Assembly (NCBI GenBank): GCA_023101885.1
Contig: JALPQD010000246.1
Coordinates: 1 to 64,000, forward strand
DNA from: Typhlomys cinereus
Taxonomy: Eukaryota; Chordata; Mammalia; Rodentia; Platacanthomyidae
Length of the DNA stretch: 64,000 nucleotides
Reading direction: 5' to 3'
In this document: piece after piece, positions 1 through 11,479 of the stretch
How the letters are laid out: each line of letters starts with the position of its first letter
Position numbering within the stretch: the stretch's first letter is position 1
Position numbers and translations under genes: made by a program
The notes under the pieces: generated by a model
The model's database searches: none
What the model was told of the DNA's origin: nothing
The model's input: the letters and a program-made list of their open reading frames with translations, nothing else

Positions 1-2227
1 CTTTTTGGTTTCCTTCAATGTTCTCTATATCCTTTTGAATTTCCCTCTTCTTAACTGCCCTTTCTTGTTTCTTTTGCACTTTGAGAAAATTCCAAGGAGA
101 GATCTTTATACGATTCCCTGGTGGATAAGAACAAGGCAAGTGAGGACTTGACTTCTGTTCCCCGACTTTATATCTAAAGACATGTATATATATCTGCATA
201 TGTCTATTGAAGACAGAACTGTAGACATAACTGCTGCCACCTGGAATCCTTCTCTCCTCTGACGCAAGTGGTACCTCCTGGGTTGCTTGTGTGGCCACAG
301 TTGCCAAGGCCTGGGAAAATTTAAGGGGTATCCATCTGTGTGCAATGCTGCAACTCAGGCGGTTCCCGCGAAGGCCATGCCCATCCCACCCCCCCCCCCC
401 ATCCCAAACTATCCAGTAGGTACATTTAGTATCATCCCAGGTTTTTTATTTCTTTGTTCAAGCATTTCCCCTTGAGAGGATTCGACTTGCAGTTGAATAA
501 TAGTCATGCTAGAAAGTGCTGCTAGATCTTGATATGCACCCTGAGCCAGAAGTTAGAAATGACTAGGGACAGAAGTATACTTCCTACATCAAGCCAAGTC
601 AAAACTCCATAGTTTTTTTCTGGCTATCATTTCTTGTTAGTTACTTCAGCTTGAGCTCACTTTTCTATCTGTAACCACAAGAGTTGTCTCTAATATTATT
701 TAGCACCCCTTTCATTGACAATTTGAACATGTGTTTCTTATGTTGATTCCAGGAGACCGCTGCTGTTTGCTAAAGAGAATGTTGTGTGTCGTTTGGTAGA
801 AGAGAGTGAAGAGAAGTTTGAAGTAGAAGAAGAAGTTGGTAGCTTCTGTCTTCTTTCTCTTGGAAACCCTTTCTGGGAGGATTTGAGGAGTTTGAGATCC
901 AGTTGGAAATAAAAAAACAAAAAAATCAGAAAAACAAAAAAAAAAAAATAAAAAAGTTCAGAAAAGGTTACAAAAAAATACCAAAAAACAATAAAATAAA
1001 TAAGTCTCTAAAACACGTTAATAAAAAAAACACGTACAAAAGAAGTTTGTCTTCTGTCAGGTTCTGTTGCTTCTTCTGCTCTTTGTAAAAAGTGACCACG
1101 GGAAAGTTCACAGATGGATGGGGCAGACATATAGGTAAGGCGCTGGGCATGCGCTTGAAGTTGCCTTGGTTTCTCCAGTCCAGTCTGTCAATTTTGAGCA
1201 AGAGAAAGAAAGTAGCTACTTCCCGTGTGTCACTTTGTTGTGGGAATCTGACCGTGACCTTCTCTGGGGTTATTCGCTGGAGTCCACCAGAGAGAAATGG
1301 AATTAGCTGAGACAGATCCCGCGCAAGTCTTTTTCTCCAGTTCTCCGCATTTCAGGGTTTTAAAAATTTTGTTTTACTAATACGCACGAGAAGTAAGGGA
1401 CGCCCAGCCTCAACGCATCTGACTGTGGTGGTGTGGTGGACAGAGCGGGTTTACCGTCACACAGTTTCGCATACAGCAGTCCATCTCAAGACAGTTAGAG
1501 TCAGGACTTTGACCCAAAAAAAAACGAAGAAAAAAAAGATGCTTACTTTAAAAGAAAGAAAAAAAAAAACACTGTGGGTTGAGATGAGGAGTGCAGAGCT
1601 TGAGAGTCTGGATGTGAAGCGCTGGATCTGTCTGAAGATTCATAGTGGACGTGAGAGTTGGAGCCCCCACGCGGCCAGTGGACTGTGGGGCTGACCTGCA
1701 TGTTCAGGAAGGTATTCAAATAAGCTATATGCTGTTTATGGCATTTCTGAAACAGTTTTCAGAGGCCCGTTTTGCCATCCAGGTGACTGACAGGACATTT
1801 AGATTCTAGAAGGTGCAAGTGTCTCTGGTCTTTATCAGAAATCCTCTTGCTAGACAGGAATCTTATGTGTCCTATCTGTCTTTATTTCAGGATCATGACT
1901 TCATGAATCCATAGCTATTTCTATAACTATTTCTATAACTATAGCTATTTCTTTAACAACAGAAGTTCATCACTAACTTTATGACCTTCCGGGCAATCCA
2001 GAAAGCCATGTTTCCACCAGGGCAGATACTTAGCTAGGATCCCATTCTTCTGACTGCAACTCATGTACCAGAACAGATGAAAAGAATTAAAGAAGGGGGA
2101 AAAACCTTCTAAAAATAGCCAGATTTTACTAGGAGGAAATAACCCTCCTCAGAGAGGCTTAATAAAGTCCTGCTACCTGCATCTGCCTCTTTTGCATCTA
2201 TTTTCCTTTCCTTTTTCTTTTTCTTGG
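1..2227. other. unassigned sequence, no gene seen
   Basis: No recognisable gene or repeat family. A run of about 12 C lies at 389-400. The segment 907-1040 is A-rich on the plus strand and could be the tail of an old retroposon whose body I do not recognise. Another A-rich patch lies at 1515-1570. The segment 1080-1700 has more CpG than the AT-rich DNA around it. Open frames here are short and show no family motif. Confidence 0.4.
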
Positions 2228-3690
2228 GGTGTGCTGTGTGACTGTGTGTGTGGGTGTGTTGGGTGGTGGTTGTTGCACTGTGTGGGTGCCCGTGGGTCTG
2301 CATGTATCCCGAGGGCACTGCAATGTGTTGGTGGTGCCGTTGGAAACCCAAGGTAGGACCACGGGAATCACTCGGCAGGGCGCGACCCGCCGGAAGGAGT
2401 TGCGCGTGGGGTGGGTGGGTGGGTGGGTCAGGGACGCGGAGTCACAAGGGGGGGATAAGGGGGGGCAAGGCCCCCACCGACCAGGCGACGAGGCAGGGGG
2501 GGGCACGGGGCCCCAGTGGGGTAGCGGAGCGCAGGGCCCGGTGGCGGGGGTCAGGAAAAGGCCGGAACCTGGCCGACAGCTCTCCAGCCCCCATAGCGGT
2601 CTTTCCGGGAGTGGTTTAAATATGGAGTGGTTGCAGGTTTGTTGCGATCTTGCATGGGTTGTTCTTTGATAAATGACCATCAAAGGCTTAAGGGAACCAC
2701 GGGTTTATTCGCATTAACGGATTCCTGGTTCCAGTTCTCAGTCCTAGCACGCACCAACACCAGGCCGAGGTGGAACTGCTTGGCCCGCACCCCATCACCA
2801 CAGAACAGCTGAAGAGATGGATCATCCTTACTTCCGGGACAAGCATGTTGGCCAATGTTGACCGAAGGGATGTTGACTTCCTCAACCAGTCTCTCTGTAT
2901 TTTATTCCAGGGCCGGTCCCCCCCACTCGGAGCGGGGCCTGCCCCAGGCTAGGACCATTCCTGGCAGGGTGGGCGCGGGGGTGACGGGGCACCACAAGCG
3001 TCGGCAAAGAAGGTGACCCCGGAGCGCGCAACAACCGCCCGGGGCAAGGGGGATACCGGGGGTGCCAACAGGACACGAGGAAGAGCAAGGGGGAGACGGC
3101 TCCTCCGGGCTAAGACGACGGGGGGGCAGGTGCAAAAGGAAGGGAGTGGGGGTGGGACTCGGGAAACAAATGGGACGATGTGGGCTCAGAAGGGAGGAGG
3201 GGGGGAGGGGCGAGAGAGAGAACGGAGTAGGTGAGAGGGAGAGAGCGCGGGCGCAAGGAGCGGCAAGCGGGCAACTGGCCCGGGACGGTGCCCGGACGGC
3301 AAGGACACCGGGATATGGGATAAAGAAAAAACATAGGAGTGCAACGGCGGGAAAAAACGAGGAGGGGGGCCGCGCACAGGGGCAAAAAGGCCGCGTGCAG
3401 GAGTGAAGCCACGAAGGGGGAGGGGAGCGTGGGGGGACTAGGGCTATAGGAGAGAACCGGACAAGTGAGGGGGGGGGGGCGGAACGCGGGGAAAGAAAAA
3501 ACGGGAGGCAGGGAAGCAAGCACGGGCGCCGAAGGGACGGAAAAACGAAAAGTGGAGACAGCCGGGCGGGAAAAAGGAGAAAACCGGAGCGTGCCAGTAG
3601 GACAGGGACAAAGGAGCGAAAAAAAAAGCAGTGACGAAGAAGAAAAGAAAGGGGGCAGAAGACCTTGATAGCAAGGCACTAGCTGCATCT
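2228..3690. other. GC-rich, purine-skewed low-complexity block with many G runs
   Basis: The block starts with a TG-rich stretch (2228-2300). From about 2380 it becomes strongly G-rich, with many CpGs and runs of 6-12 G. From about 2990 to 3680 the plus strand is almost all purine. The segment 2630-2910 is more balanced in composition. Four or more GGG runs separated by single T at 2408-2428 form a textbook G-quadruplex motif. Long Ser/Pro/Leu-rich frames on the minus strand (for example 2902-3519 and 3110-3688) follow from the composition and I do not call them genes. It could be a decayed GC-rich satellite, a CpG island or a regional assembly artefact. Confidence 0.5.
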
Positions 3691-4021
3691 GGGAACCAAT
3701 TCTCAGTCTTTTTTTTTTTTTTATTTTTTTTCACTTCTTCGTTCTTGCACTTTAGTCCAAATATCTACAATTTTGGTTCTGCAAGATACTAAAGAGCATG
3801 CATGGCATTGCTGCCAAAGAAAAACCATAAAATACAGAGATGCGATTTGATGTCAGTGTATTTAATGAGATGTATACTATATGGTAGGAATCTTATAATT
3901 CTTATGCATTAATAGTTATATAAATCATAAATACATTTTTATGTATAATTCGCATCATCTGTTACCCCCCAAAAACTCAAGGGCATGTTGTGCTCTTTTT
4001 TTAGTTCTCTGGTATCAATTT

Positions 4022-4300
4022 ATTTATTTTTTTTTTTATTTATTTTAGTCTTTTTTATTAATAATTTTTTATCCTCATACAAAACTTAACTAAGGTACCT
4101 GCCCTCCCACTCCCTGTCCTTCCCCCCTTCCCACCTCTCTCTGGTTCCCCTTTGCCTCCTCTCCCTCCTTTTTCCCTTCTTTCATTCCCCCTCCCTCTCT
4201 ATCTCTCAGTGCCCCCTCTCCCTCCCCCTCCCCCAATCCGGGACACCTCTTTGGTTGTGAATGTCAAACCCTCGTACGTCCTTCACTCTAATGAGGTGTT
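4022..4300 (-). mobile_element. L1 3' UTR fragment, 5'-truncated
   Basis: A T-rich start (the L1 A-tail read on the plus strand) is followed by a segment like the TACAAACTTAATAGGTAC region and then a long pyrimidine tract. This is the same order as the 3' ends of the two full-length L1 copies in the window, on the minus strand. Only 3' UTR is present. The right boundary is uncertain. Confidence 0.6.
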
Positions 4301-4912
4301 ACGGACTCAGCAGCTGGATTCACTTGTGTAACAAATGTGTGCCTCATGAAACCTTAGAACGCCTTGTTCCCTTACATATCACCATTAATATTTTTCTTCT
4401 CGAGGGGAAAAACAGACTCCAGGAGACAGAGCAGTAATCAATGCATTAACTGTTGAATTAAGAGATAGACAATTTAGGATGCTTGCTAAGGAAAGATGAA
4501 CTGCAAAGGAAGAAAAGCGATCATGCACCTGTTTTGGGATTGGGAGCAGAGATAGATAGGGATTCAGATTTGCGGGAAGCAGCTCTTGCAGATGTAGTAA
4601 ACGTAGACAGCCGGTGTGACGCCAGGTGTGTGAGCGGTGTGTGTTTGAGTGGAGGTGGGGTGATCTGAAAGACACAGTGACTCAGGGCAGAGTTCAATGT
4701 TTCCTTGGGCCCTGGCCATCTTCAGTTAGCTAGCTGTCTTTGGAGATTTACGAGGGTCGGACATCTTCCAGAAAAGAACCATTGGGGTAATAAATACTTT
4801 CTTGCCTTTGCTTACACATCACGGTGCAACCTAATTTGAAGCAATGTGGGTGAAATAGGAACTGGATGCCCATGCGATGGTAGTGTCCTTGTGTGCTTGG
4901 AGTCTGATTCAG
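4301..4912. other. unassigned sequence
   Basis: No gene, RNA or repeat recognised. Composition is mixed and the open frames are short. Confidence 0.3.
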
Positions 4913-5170
4913 ACTCATGATGGGGCCTGCGGGGTGTGTGGCGGGTTGCTTGTTGTTGGCCTGGAACCTCTAAGTGACAGCCCCAGGGGATTTACTCCTA
5001 GCACGCCATGGACAACACACTGGGTTGTTGTTTTTCTTTTTTTTTGTTTTTTTGTTTGGGTGTGTCTACTCATGATGGGGCTGCGGGGTGCTGTGTGCCT
5101 GGAGCCCTAAGTGCAGCCCCCAGGGGATTTATCCTAGCATCGCCATGGAAACACATCTTTGGGTGTGTCT
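4913..5170. repeat. local direct duplication, about 155-bp offset
   Basis: Two imperfect copies start with ACTCATGATGGGGC at 4913 and 5068. Each carries a CAGCCCC...AGGGGATTTA core and a GCCATGG segment. The second copy is also bounded by the same 13 bases, TTTGGGTGTGTCT, at 5055-5067 and 5158-5170, so a ~103-bp unit may have duplicated with part of its flank. A T-rich insert (5028-5055) separates the copies. Confidence 0.7.
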
Positions 5171-7255
5171 CTAAAGTTATTTTCAGGAAGGTTTAAGCAA
5201 AAAGGAAAACCTAGATGTGGGCAGCAGCATCCCACCGACTTAAGTCAAAAGAGAATGTGAGCTGAGCACGGACGCGCGTCGCTCTGTTTCCTGCCTCAGC
5301 CCGGTGCTTCCCGGCACCTCACGCCCCAGCCATGCCTTACAGGTCATGATGGACTTTACCCTTCACGCTGCAAGCCCAAGGACACAGTGTTAGATCAAAG
5401 ACCTGGCATCTCACAGATTCCAGGTTCCTAGCTCTGCCACATAATGCGATGCTTTCTGCCACACTGGAAAGGTTGTCAAGGTTGGCGTCTGCGTCCCTTG
5501 CGCCATTCTGCAGAGATTCCCCTTCCACACGGCTGCTTATGGCCTTGGACATTACCTCTCCCTACTTCTACCCTTCTCTAACAAGCCCTTCCTCTCTTCA
5601 CTCGCCTCTTGTCAGATACCCATTTGCAACAATGAGAAAAGAACAAATTGCCCTCTTGCAGAAATCTGAGTTCGTTATGAGGTGGTGAAATTAGTTGAAA
5701 CAGACGTTGAGAAGCTTGCGCTCTTTTCTGAAAAACTTCCTCGGTCTTCCCTGGTTTTCTTTAACAACATAAGCAAAGTGAAGAAGAAAATCCGTTTATC
5801 TGTCTCTGCTCGCATTGTCTGCCTGCCTGTCTGTCTCTTTTATCTGGAGGCCGGAGAGACAGAGGCGAGAAGATGAACCATTGTCCTTGAATAAGTTCTT
5901 CGCGAAGGGTTGGGATTCCGCGGTAAAACTAAGGCAAGCGGGAAAGCAGAAAAGAACCGGCAGGAAAGAGAAACCTCATGGTCCGGAGTCCTGCTCAGAT
6001 GGGGCGATTATCCATGAGCCAAGTGCCAGAGCACAAGAGATCATCTCCCAAGATTGGTCCCCGCAGGACTTTCATAAACCCTTCTTGGAACAGCCTAACA
6101 GAATGAGAACGAATTCCCACAGAACCAGGATTGATCCATTGTGCCTGCCATCTGCCCCCACCCATGCCAAATTCTTTGCTTACTTCTGGGCTCCATAGAT
6201 GGATTTGGGGGTGGGGGTCCACAAGACTTCTTCATTCCTCTTCACAATGTGACTGTTTTGAATACAACTCCTTTTTCTTCTCCTCACACCCGTTGTCTTT
6301 CTAACTGACATGCACTGGGTATGGAAGGCCGAGGCAAGCTTGTTGAGACCACCAGAGCCCAGACTTTATGCCCTATTTTTTTGGTACCTAATCCAAAGGT
6401 GTCCATTAGAAAAACAAATGAAAGGAAATCTGTCACTTTTTGCGTCCATGTAATTCATTGCTCCCCACATTTTTCCAGTATTGTGAATGAAAAAATAGGG
6501 TCATAGACCATCTTTTATGATGCTTCGAATTGATTTACAAAATAATGCAAACATCACATGAATAGAAAAATCACTTCAATACAACCAAGGTTTAGTAAAG
6601 TTAGAACTGTTCATTTAATTATTTTCTGACATTTTATATATGTTAGCTGATGGTTTATGTCTTTGTTTCCAGAGGGAGATCATCACAGGTGCTTCATTGT
6701 TTGGGAACAGCCTGAACTTGCTGCTTCCTGTGTTAGGGGGACACAACAAGTTCCCCAGAATCCTTGGCAGCAGCCAGGAGTGAAGCTCCCTTTCTGTTCT
6801 TTGCTGCTTTGTAAGTCAGAACTCTGATTTTCAATGATGCATTTTCTTTACACTTGCAAATTCTTCCAGGATTCTGTAATGATTTAAACCTACCAATATT
6901 TCCTCCTTAGTTTACAGTCTGAAGCTGACTGAAGCAAGATGTGATTTCTGCATGAGTTTGGTTTGATGATGTAGATCAGTAAGAAAATAAATTGCTTTTC
7001 TGTTTCTAAGCAACTGTTTCTATATATCGCGCGTTCTATGGCTTTATTTCGTGCTGGAGTTATTCGTTCTTTCGTGATTCCGTGTATCATGAGAGCTATT
7101 TCGAGAAGTACGAAGACGGAACGGAGTCCGATGTACGTAAGGACATTAATGGCAGTTAATTACTTTTACAAAGTACTGATGATGTCCTGACTGACTGAAT
7201 GCCGCATCTACGAAAAATTTATAGATTTCTATCTTTGATCATATATTTCTGGTGT
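5171..7255. other. unassigned sequence
   Basis: No known gene or repeat recognised. A possible exon at 6673-6810 is described separately. The segment 6990-7140 has unusually many CpGs (TCGCGCG, TTCGT, ACGAAGACGG) for AT-rich DNA. Confidence 0.3.
6673..6810 (+). other. exon-like segment bounded by splice-site-like sequences
   Basis: A pyrimidine-rich acceptor (TTTGTTTCCAG) precedes it and GTAAGT follows it. One frame, from 6675, stays open across all 136 bases, while another ends in a stop near the 3' end. The composition is richer in GC than the flanks. The peptide matches no family I know. A chance match to splice consensus, or part of an old LTR, is equally possible. Confidence 0.15.
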
Positions 7256-7945
7256 TATGTATGTATGTCTGAGGGAGGGCGGGCGGTATGGAGGGAGGGA
7301 GGAGGGAGGGTGGAGGTGGCTGTCTGGAGGGAGTGGCAGGGATGGCGGGCGTGAGGGAGCGGGAGGGAGCAAGAAAGAAGAACGAACGGCAGGCAGGCAG
7401 GGAACGGCCGGCAGGCCGGAAGGTCTGAAGGACGCGGAAGGAAGAGACGGGGAAAATAGAGGAGAGGGAGAGAGAGAGTGATGGATTGATGGCTGCGCGC
7501 GCGGGAGCTGGACGGGAGGGCGTTATCCGGTGCGGGAGGGCGGGTAGGGCGGGATGGGAGAGAAGCTGAGAGAGATAGACGAGAAAGGGAAGGACGTGAA
7601 GGAAGGACTGAAGGAAGGAATGTTGGTACAGGGAATGGAAGGTACGGAACTCTCACGACAACGGTGTGGAGTGCCTGGCGAGAGTAAGTGCGAGCGGGAG
7701 ATAGGCAGGCTAGAGAGATAGGCGGTCGGCGAAGGGGCTCTACGGAGGAATTAGAGAACGTCAAAGTCCGGACGGCAGGGCGGGCGTGAGGCCGGAAGAA
7801 CTGAAAGAAAGGGAAAAGAAAATAATCGACTAGCTCGGAGAGAGGCGATTGAGTGATTTCTGTCTTGAGGGAGTTCTGCGGGTGGAGGGATGGAGTGAGG
7901 GCGGTAGGAGGGATAGGGAGAGACTAGAAAGGCAGACCGTCGAAA
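7256..7945. repeat. degenerate GGGA/GGAA purine-rich tract with CpGs
   Basis: The plus strand is dominated by GGGAGGG, GGAAGG and GAGAGA words with interspersed CpG (GGCGGGCG, GCGCGCGCGG). It reads like a heavily diverged tetranucleotide array. The minus-strand 169-residue frame (7255-7764) is a composition shadow. A matching pyrimidine tract follows directly. Confidence 0.55.
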
Positions 7946-7964
7946 GAGTGAAATCAGCTAATCC

Positions 7965-8125
7965 CATCCATTCCTTACCTCCCTCCCTACCTCTCTCCTT
8001 CCTTCCCTTCCTCCCTCCCTCCCTCCTATCCCTCCCCTTCCTTTACCCCTCCCCTCCCTCTCTCCCTTCTTTCCTCTCCCTCCCTTCTTCCCTTTCTGGT
8101 CTTCCCTCCCTCCCTACTATTTCCT
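7965..8125. repeat. CCTCCCTCC pyrimidine-rich tract
   Basis: Almost purely pyrimidine on the plus strand, with repeated CTCCCTCC and TTCC words. It is the strand complement in character of the purine block that ends about 20 bases upstream. Confidence 0.7.
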
Positions 8126-8154
8126 TCCTTTCTTCGCTTGTTTATTTCCGCTTG

Positions 8155-8480
8155 CTTATGTGGCTGTGTTGTTGTGTGGTGTTGTGTGTGTGGTTACTTA
8201 TGCATGAGTCACATATGTGTGCTTGTGTCTAAGGAAGCCAGCAGTTCATGTCTCATGTCACTCTTCAAGTGATGTCTGCCTTGGTTTCTGAGATGGTCTC
8301 TTGCAGTCTGAGCTTGATGACGACTCTGCTGGCTACCCAGTGAGCATCCGTCTACGTCTGCATCCCCGGTGCTGGGTCACAGGCATTGGTCACCATGCCT
8401 GACGTTTTAACTTGGGTTCTGGGAATCACACTCTGCACAGCAACCACTTAACCAACTGAGTTATCTGCCCAACCCAATTG
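8155..8480 (-). mobile_element. B4-type SINE (ID head fused to B1-like body)
   Basis: On the plus strand it runs from a TG-rich tail through a B1-like body (TGCATCCCCGGTGCTGGGTC, then ACAGGCATTGGTCACCATGCC) to a tRNA-like head read backwards (CCACTTAACCAACTGAGTTATCTGCCC). This is the order of rodent B4 elements in minus orientation. It is old and diverged. Confidence 0.65.
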
Positions 8481-8504
8481 GTCAGCTTTTGACAGGGGGG
8501 AGAA

Positions 8505-8507
<3 letters not shown>

Positions 8508-8589
<82 letters not shown>
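8508..8589. repeat. (GA)n microsatellite
   Basis: Uninterrupted AG dinucleotides for about 80 bases. It lies between two SINE remnants. Confidence 0.95.
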
Positions 8590-8592
<3 letters not shown>

Positions 8593-8705
8593 AAACTAAT
8601 TTGAACAAGTTTCTGAAGTCAGCTTTCTCCTTTCTCTGGGGACTGAATTTGGGTCACCAGGTTTGCCTGCAGGTGTTCTCTGACCCTTAGCTGCTCTTTC
8701 TTTTT
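8590..8705 (-). mobile_element. B2/B3-type SINE head remnant
   Basis: GGGGACTGAATTTGGGTCACCAGG then CCCTTAGCTGCTCTT resembles the reversed B2/B3 head (GGGACTGAACTCAGGTC...GAGCCATCT). Truncated and diverged. Confidence 0.45.
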
Positions 8706-9949
8706 ATCATTCTACTCTGACAGGAAGTGATTTCCTCCAGGCTTCGTCATGACATGATTAATGGCCATCTCAGAGCAGCTGATGCTATGGTGACTTACAG
8801 AAGGTGGAATCCCATAGTCATGGCAACAAAATAAGCAAAAAAAGTAAATTCAGTTCCATGGCAATGTCAGTTGGGTTATTAAAACTTCTAGTAGAGAACG
8901 GGGTTCACAGGATCCCCAGTCAGGATTCATGTAGTTAGACCCCTGGTCTTTCCTCCAGCTGTGATCTTGGGAGTTCAAGCGTGCAAGAAATGGAAAGTTA
9001 CAGCTCTAGGAAGCCATTGCATAGAGCGGGTGGAGATTTTACAAGGTTCAGCTACATTTCAGTTACTTCTGCAAACAGATCCAATAAACTCCACCTCAGC
9101 AAACTGAGTTTGGAGTGATAGAAAAAACAAGGTGGAATTTAGGAATATCAATTGCATAGATTTCGAGAAAGCTTTAGGATACAAATGAATCTTTCTGAAA
9201 GACGATTTCATTGTCAAATTTAAAGCCTCTTCTCTTTTTCCCTGATAGCTTTCACTAGTTAGTGTCCATTGGGATGCAGTCTGGAGGTGTACCCATGGGG
9301 ATTATCTTGGCTATGCCAATTGATGTGTGAAGACTTTTCTTAACTATGCCCAGATCCTTGAGGCTGGTCAATGGATCCTGAATTGTTTAAGTGGAGAAAG
9401 GGAAAAAAAAATAAATCTGGTTAAGCATAAAAAAAAAAAAGTGGAGAAAGGAAGCCAACAATAAATATTGAATCCTCCTCTCTGCTTCTTCTCTGTGGAT
9501 GCAAAGTGATCAGTTGTTTCAGGTTTCTGCTGCCCTGAATTCTGCGTCATCATGTACCTTAACTTGTGAGCTGGAATAGACACATTCACTCTTAAGTTGA
9601 TCTTCTCAAAGTGCCTTTCATCTTAGTGATAGAAAGAGAAACACAATGGATAAATAAAGAGAAAGTTTTAACAAAACTGATGAGAGTTTTCCTAAAGATG
9701 TTTCCAACATGGATTTTAAAAATGACAGATGCCATGTGTTTCCTTAGGGCCAGAATATTTCCAGCTGTGAGTACGCCACATCAGCCTTTCCACTGCCATC
9801 TTCAAATCTAAATCCTGTACCTCATGAAACCACCATGAGTTTTGATTTATAAACAGGAATTATATTCAATTTTAAGTTTTGCTTAATCTTTAAAAATCTT
9901 ATTGCAAATTGCATTCGTTGAGGACTGAAACTTAGAAAGCCATTTTGAA
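8706..9949. other. unassigned sequence
   Basis: No gene or family recognised. The phrase AAGTGGAGAAAGG occurs twice about 50 bases apart (near 9390 and 9440), each beside an A-run, so a small local duplication is likely. Confidence 0.3.
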
Positions 9950-10330
9950 AATTTAGTTTTTATTCTTTTGGAATTTTATACATGAATACAAAGACTTTAT
10001 GTCATTTTCTTGCTTTATTGTCCAATCCCATCATTTCTTCCTTTCCCACTACAAAGCTTCTTCTAGCCTACCAGTCTGCTTCCTGCTTTCACATCTTGCC
10101 ACTTGAATTTCATCTGGGGTTTGCAAAGACCCTAGCCTGACTATGGAGGTGTCTGTGCCCGTGTCTTTGAATTGTGCTCTGTCTTTGCTCCCCAGCTTTG
10201 CTTTGCTGGATTGTCCCCCATTTTTCTTTGCCGTGGACTCAAAAATTTGGCTCTACTTGTGTAGACTTTGAGGGAGAAGGGAATTCCTCAAGCTATTGAC
10301 TTTGCTGAGCTCTTTCTCTTCCCGACCTCT
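9950..10330 (-). mobile_element. possible old L1 3' UTR (Lx-like)
   Basis: TTGGAATTTTATACATGAATACA followed by CCTTTCCCACTACAAAGC and a C/T-rich stretch resembles, from memory, the reversed 3' end of older murid-type L1. No coding part is present, and confidence in family and limits is low. Confidence 0.3.
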
Positions 10331-10857
10331 ACCACACATGCAATTATCTTCATTATTTAATGAAGAGATTATTGAAGATAGTTACATGCCTAACAACTTA
10401 ATGATTCTACTGAAAATTGAAGTGCTCATTGGCCATGTTCCTCTACCTTGAATTCACAGAGCACTTCCTGTCATCCTCATAAACTGAGTTGTTAAACTGC
10501 TTTCTAGACACATCTTTGAAAAAGACACTTGAGCACTACTTCTTGGCTGTGCTTAGGTAATTAATTCGAATTTTGACAAATGTTAAGTGACAACTACCTA
10601 GCTCCAATTACTGTTGTAGGAGCTGTAGTAATTAGTTCACAAGGCAACAGAAGACGCAACAATGTCTTTGTTCACATGGTTTACATCTGGGTTCTGAATC
10701 GCTCATTAAACAAGGGAGTAGTGAGCACGTGGTATTCACGTGCAGAAGCATGGATGCACGTAGCTGTCATTTCATATAAACTACATGATAGTTTTTACAC
10801 AAATCGTCATTTTATAAACTCAGCATCTCTCAGAATGCATGTTTGGACTTTTTTTTT
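10331..10857. other. unassigned sequence
   Basis: AT-rich, no gene recognised. The 126-residue plus frame (10580-10960) runs into the following L1 3' UTR and is not supported as a gene. Confidence 0.3.
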
Positions 10858-11475
10858 TCATGAATTGCAGTGCAGGAGCAGCAAAACAGAAAAAAATCAA
10901 CAAACCATAATTCAGAAAATCAGAAACTCTACATCAACACCTGGAACCAGGCCAGCCTAATCTCTCCCCATCCTAAAGCTCAGGGAAATTTGTGGAAGAG
11001 GGGGTGGTAAGAATGTAAGAGCCTAAAGATGGGGAGGAGCAACGATATGCAAGATACTCCATGCAAGTTAGGGCCGAAGTAATCAAAATAGGACTTTGCA
11101 TGTCGTGTGTAATGACCAACATATCATTGAACCCCCAAAGTCTAGTATGGATCACAGGCACTAGGATCCTTAGAGGCAAGGGATTAACAGCCACAATAGT
11201 GTTCCTATACTAAAGGGGAACACAAAAAAGAGCTCTAGGCAGTGCTACTGAGTCCTTACACCTCATCAGAGAGGAGGACCCAGAGGGAAGTTTGACAGAC
11301 ACACACACTAAAGGATGCTCCAGGAATGGGGGGGGCACTGGCAGAAGGGGAGGGAGGGGGAAAGGAAGAGGAAAGGGGGGGAGGGAGTAGGGGGGGTTCA
11401 GAGAGGGGACAACGGAGGAAGGGAAATGGGCTACTTATCAACTTTGTATGAGTGGAAAAAATAAAAAAAATTGCA
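10858..11475 (+). mobile_element. L1 3' UTR copy, 5'-truncated
   Basis: It matches the 3' UTR of the two full-length L1s read in the opposite direction: GCAGCAAAAC...AATCAACAAACCATAATTCAG, then CTAATCTCTCCCCATCCTAAAG, GCTCAGGGAAATTTGTGGAAGAGGGGG and a long purine tract ending TTTGTATGAG plus an A-rich tail. Short similar words AATTGCAGTGCA (10864-10875) and AATTGCAATGCA (11469-11480) may be a target duplication, but the left copy overlaps L1 sequence. Confidence 0.85.
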
Positions 11476-11479
11476 ATGC

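Noticed and set aside
2198..2683. 161-residue minus frame and 146-residue plus frame over the GC-rich block
   Set aside because: Both strands are open because stop codons are scarce in GC-rich DNA. No motif or initiation context.
2902..3688. Long minus-strand frames rich in Ser, Pro, Leu and Phe
   Set aside because: They are translations of a purine-skewed low-complexity block. Overlapping frames in more than one phase are open for the same reason.
5682..5876. Short frame with a charged, soluble-looking N-terminus (VKLVETDVEKLALF)
   Set aside because: Too short, no match recognised, no splice context and ends in a TCTG-type repeat.
7255..7764. 169-residue minus-strand frame
   Set aside because: Composition shadow of a GGGA-type tract. 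No domain and no periodic codon signal visible.
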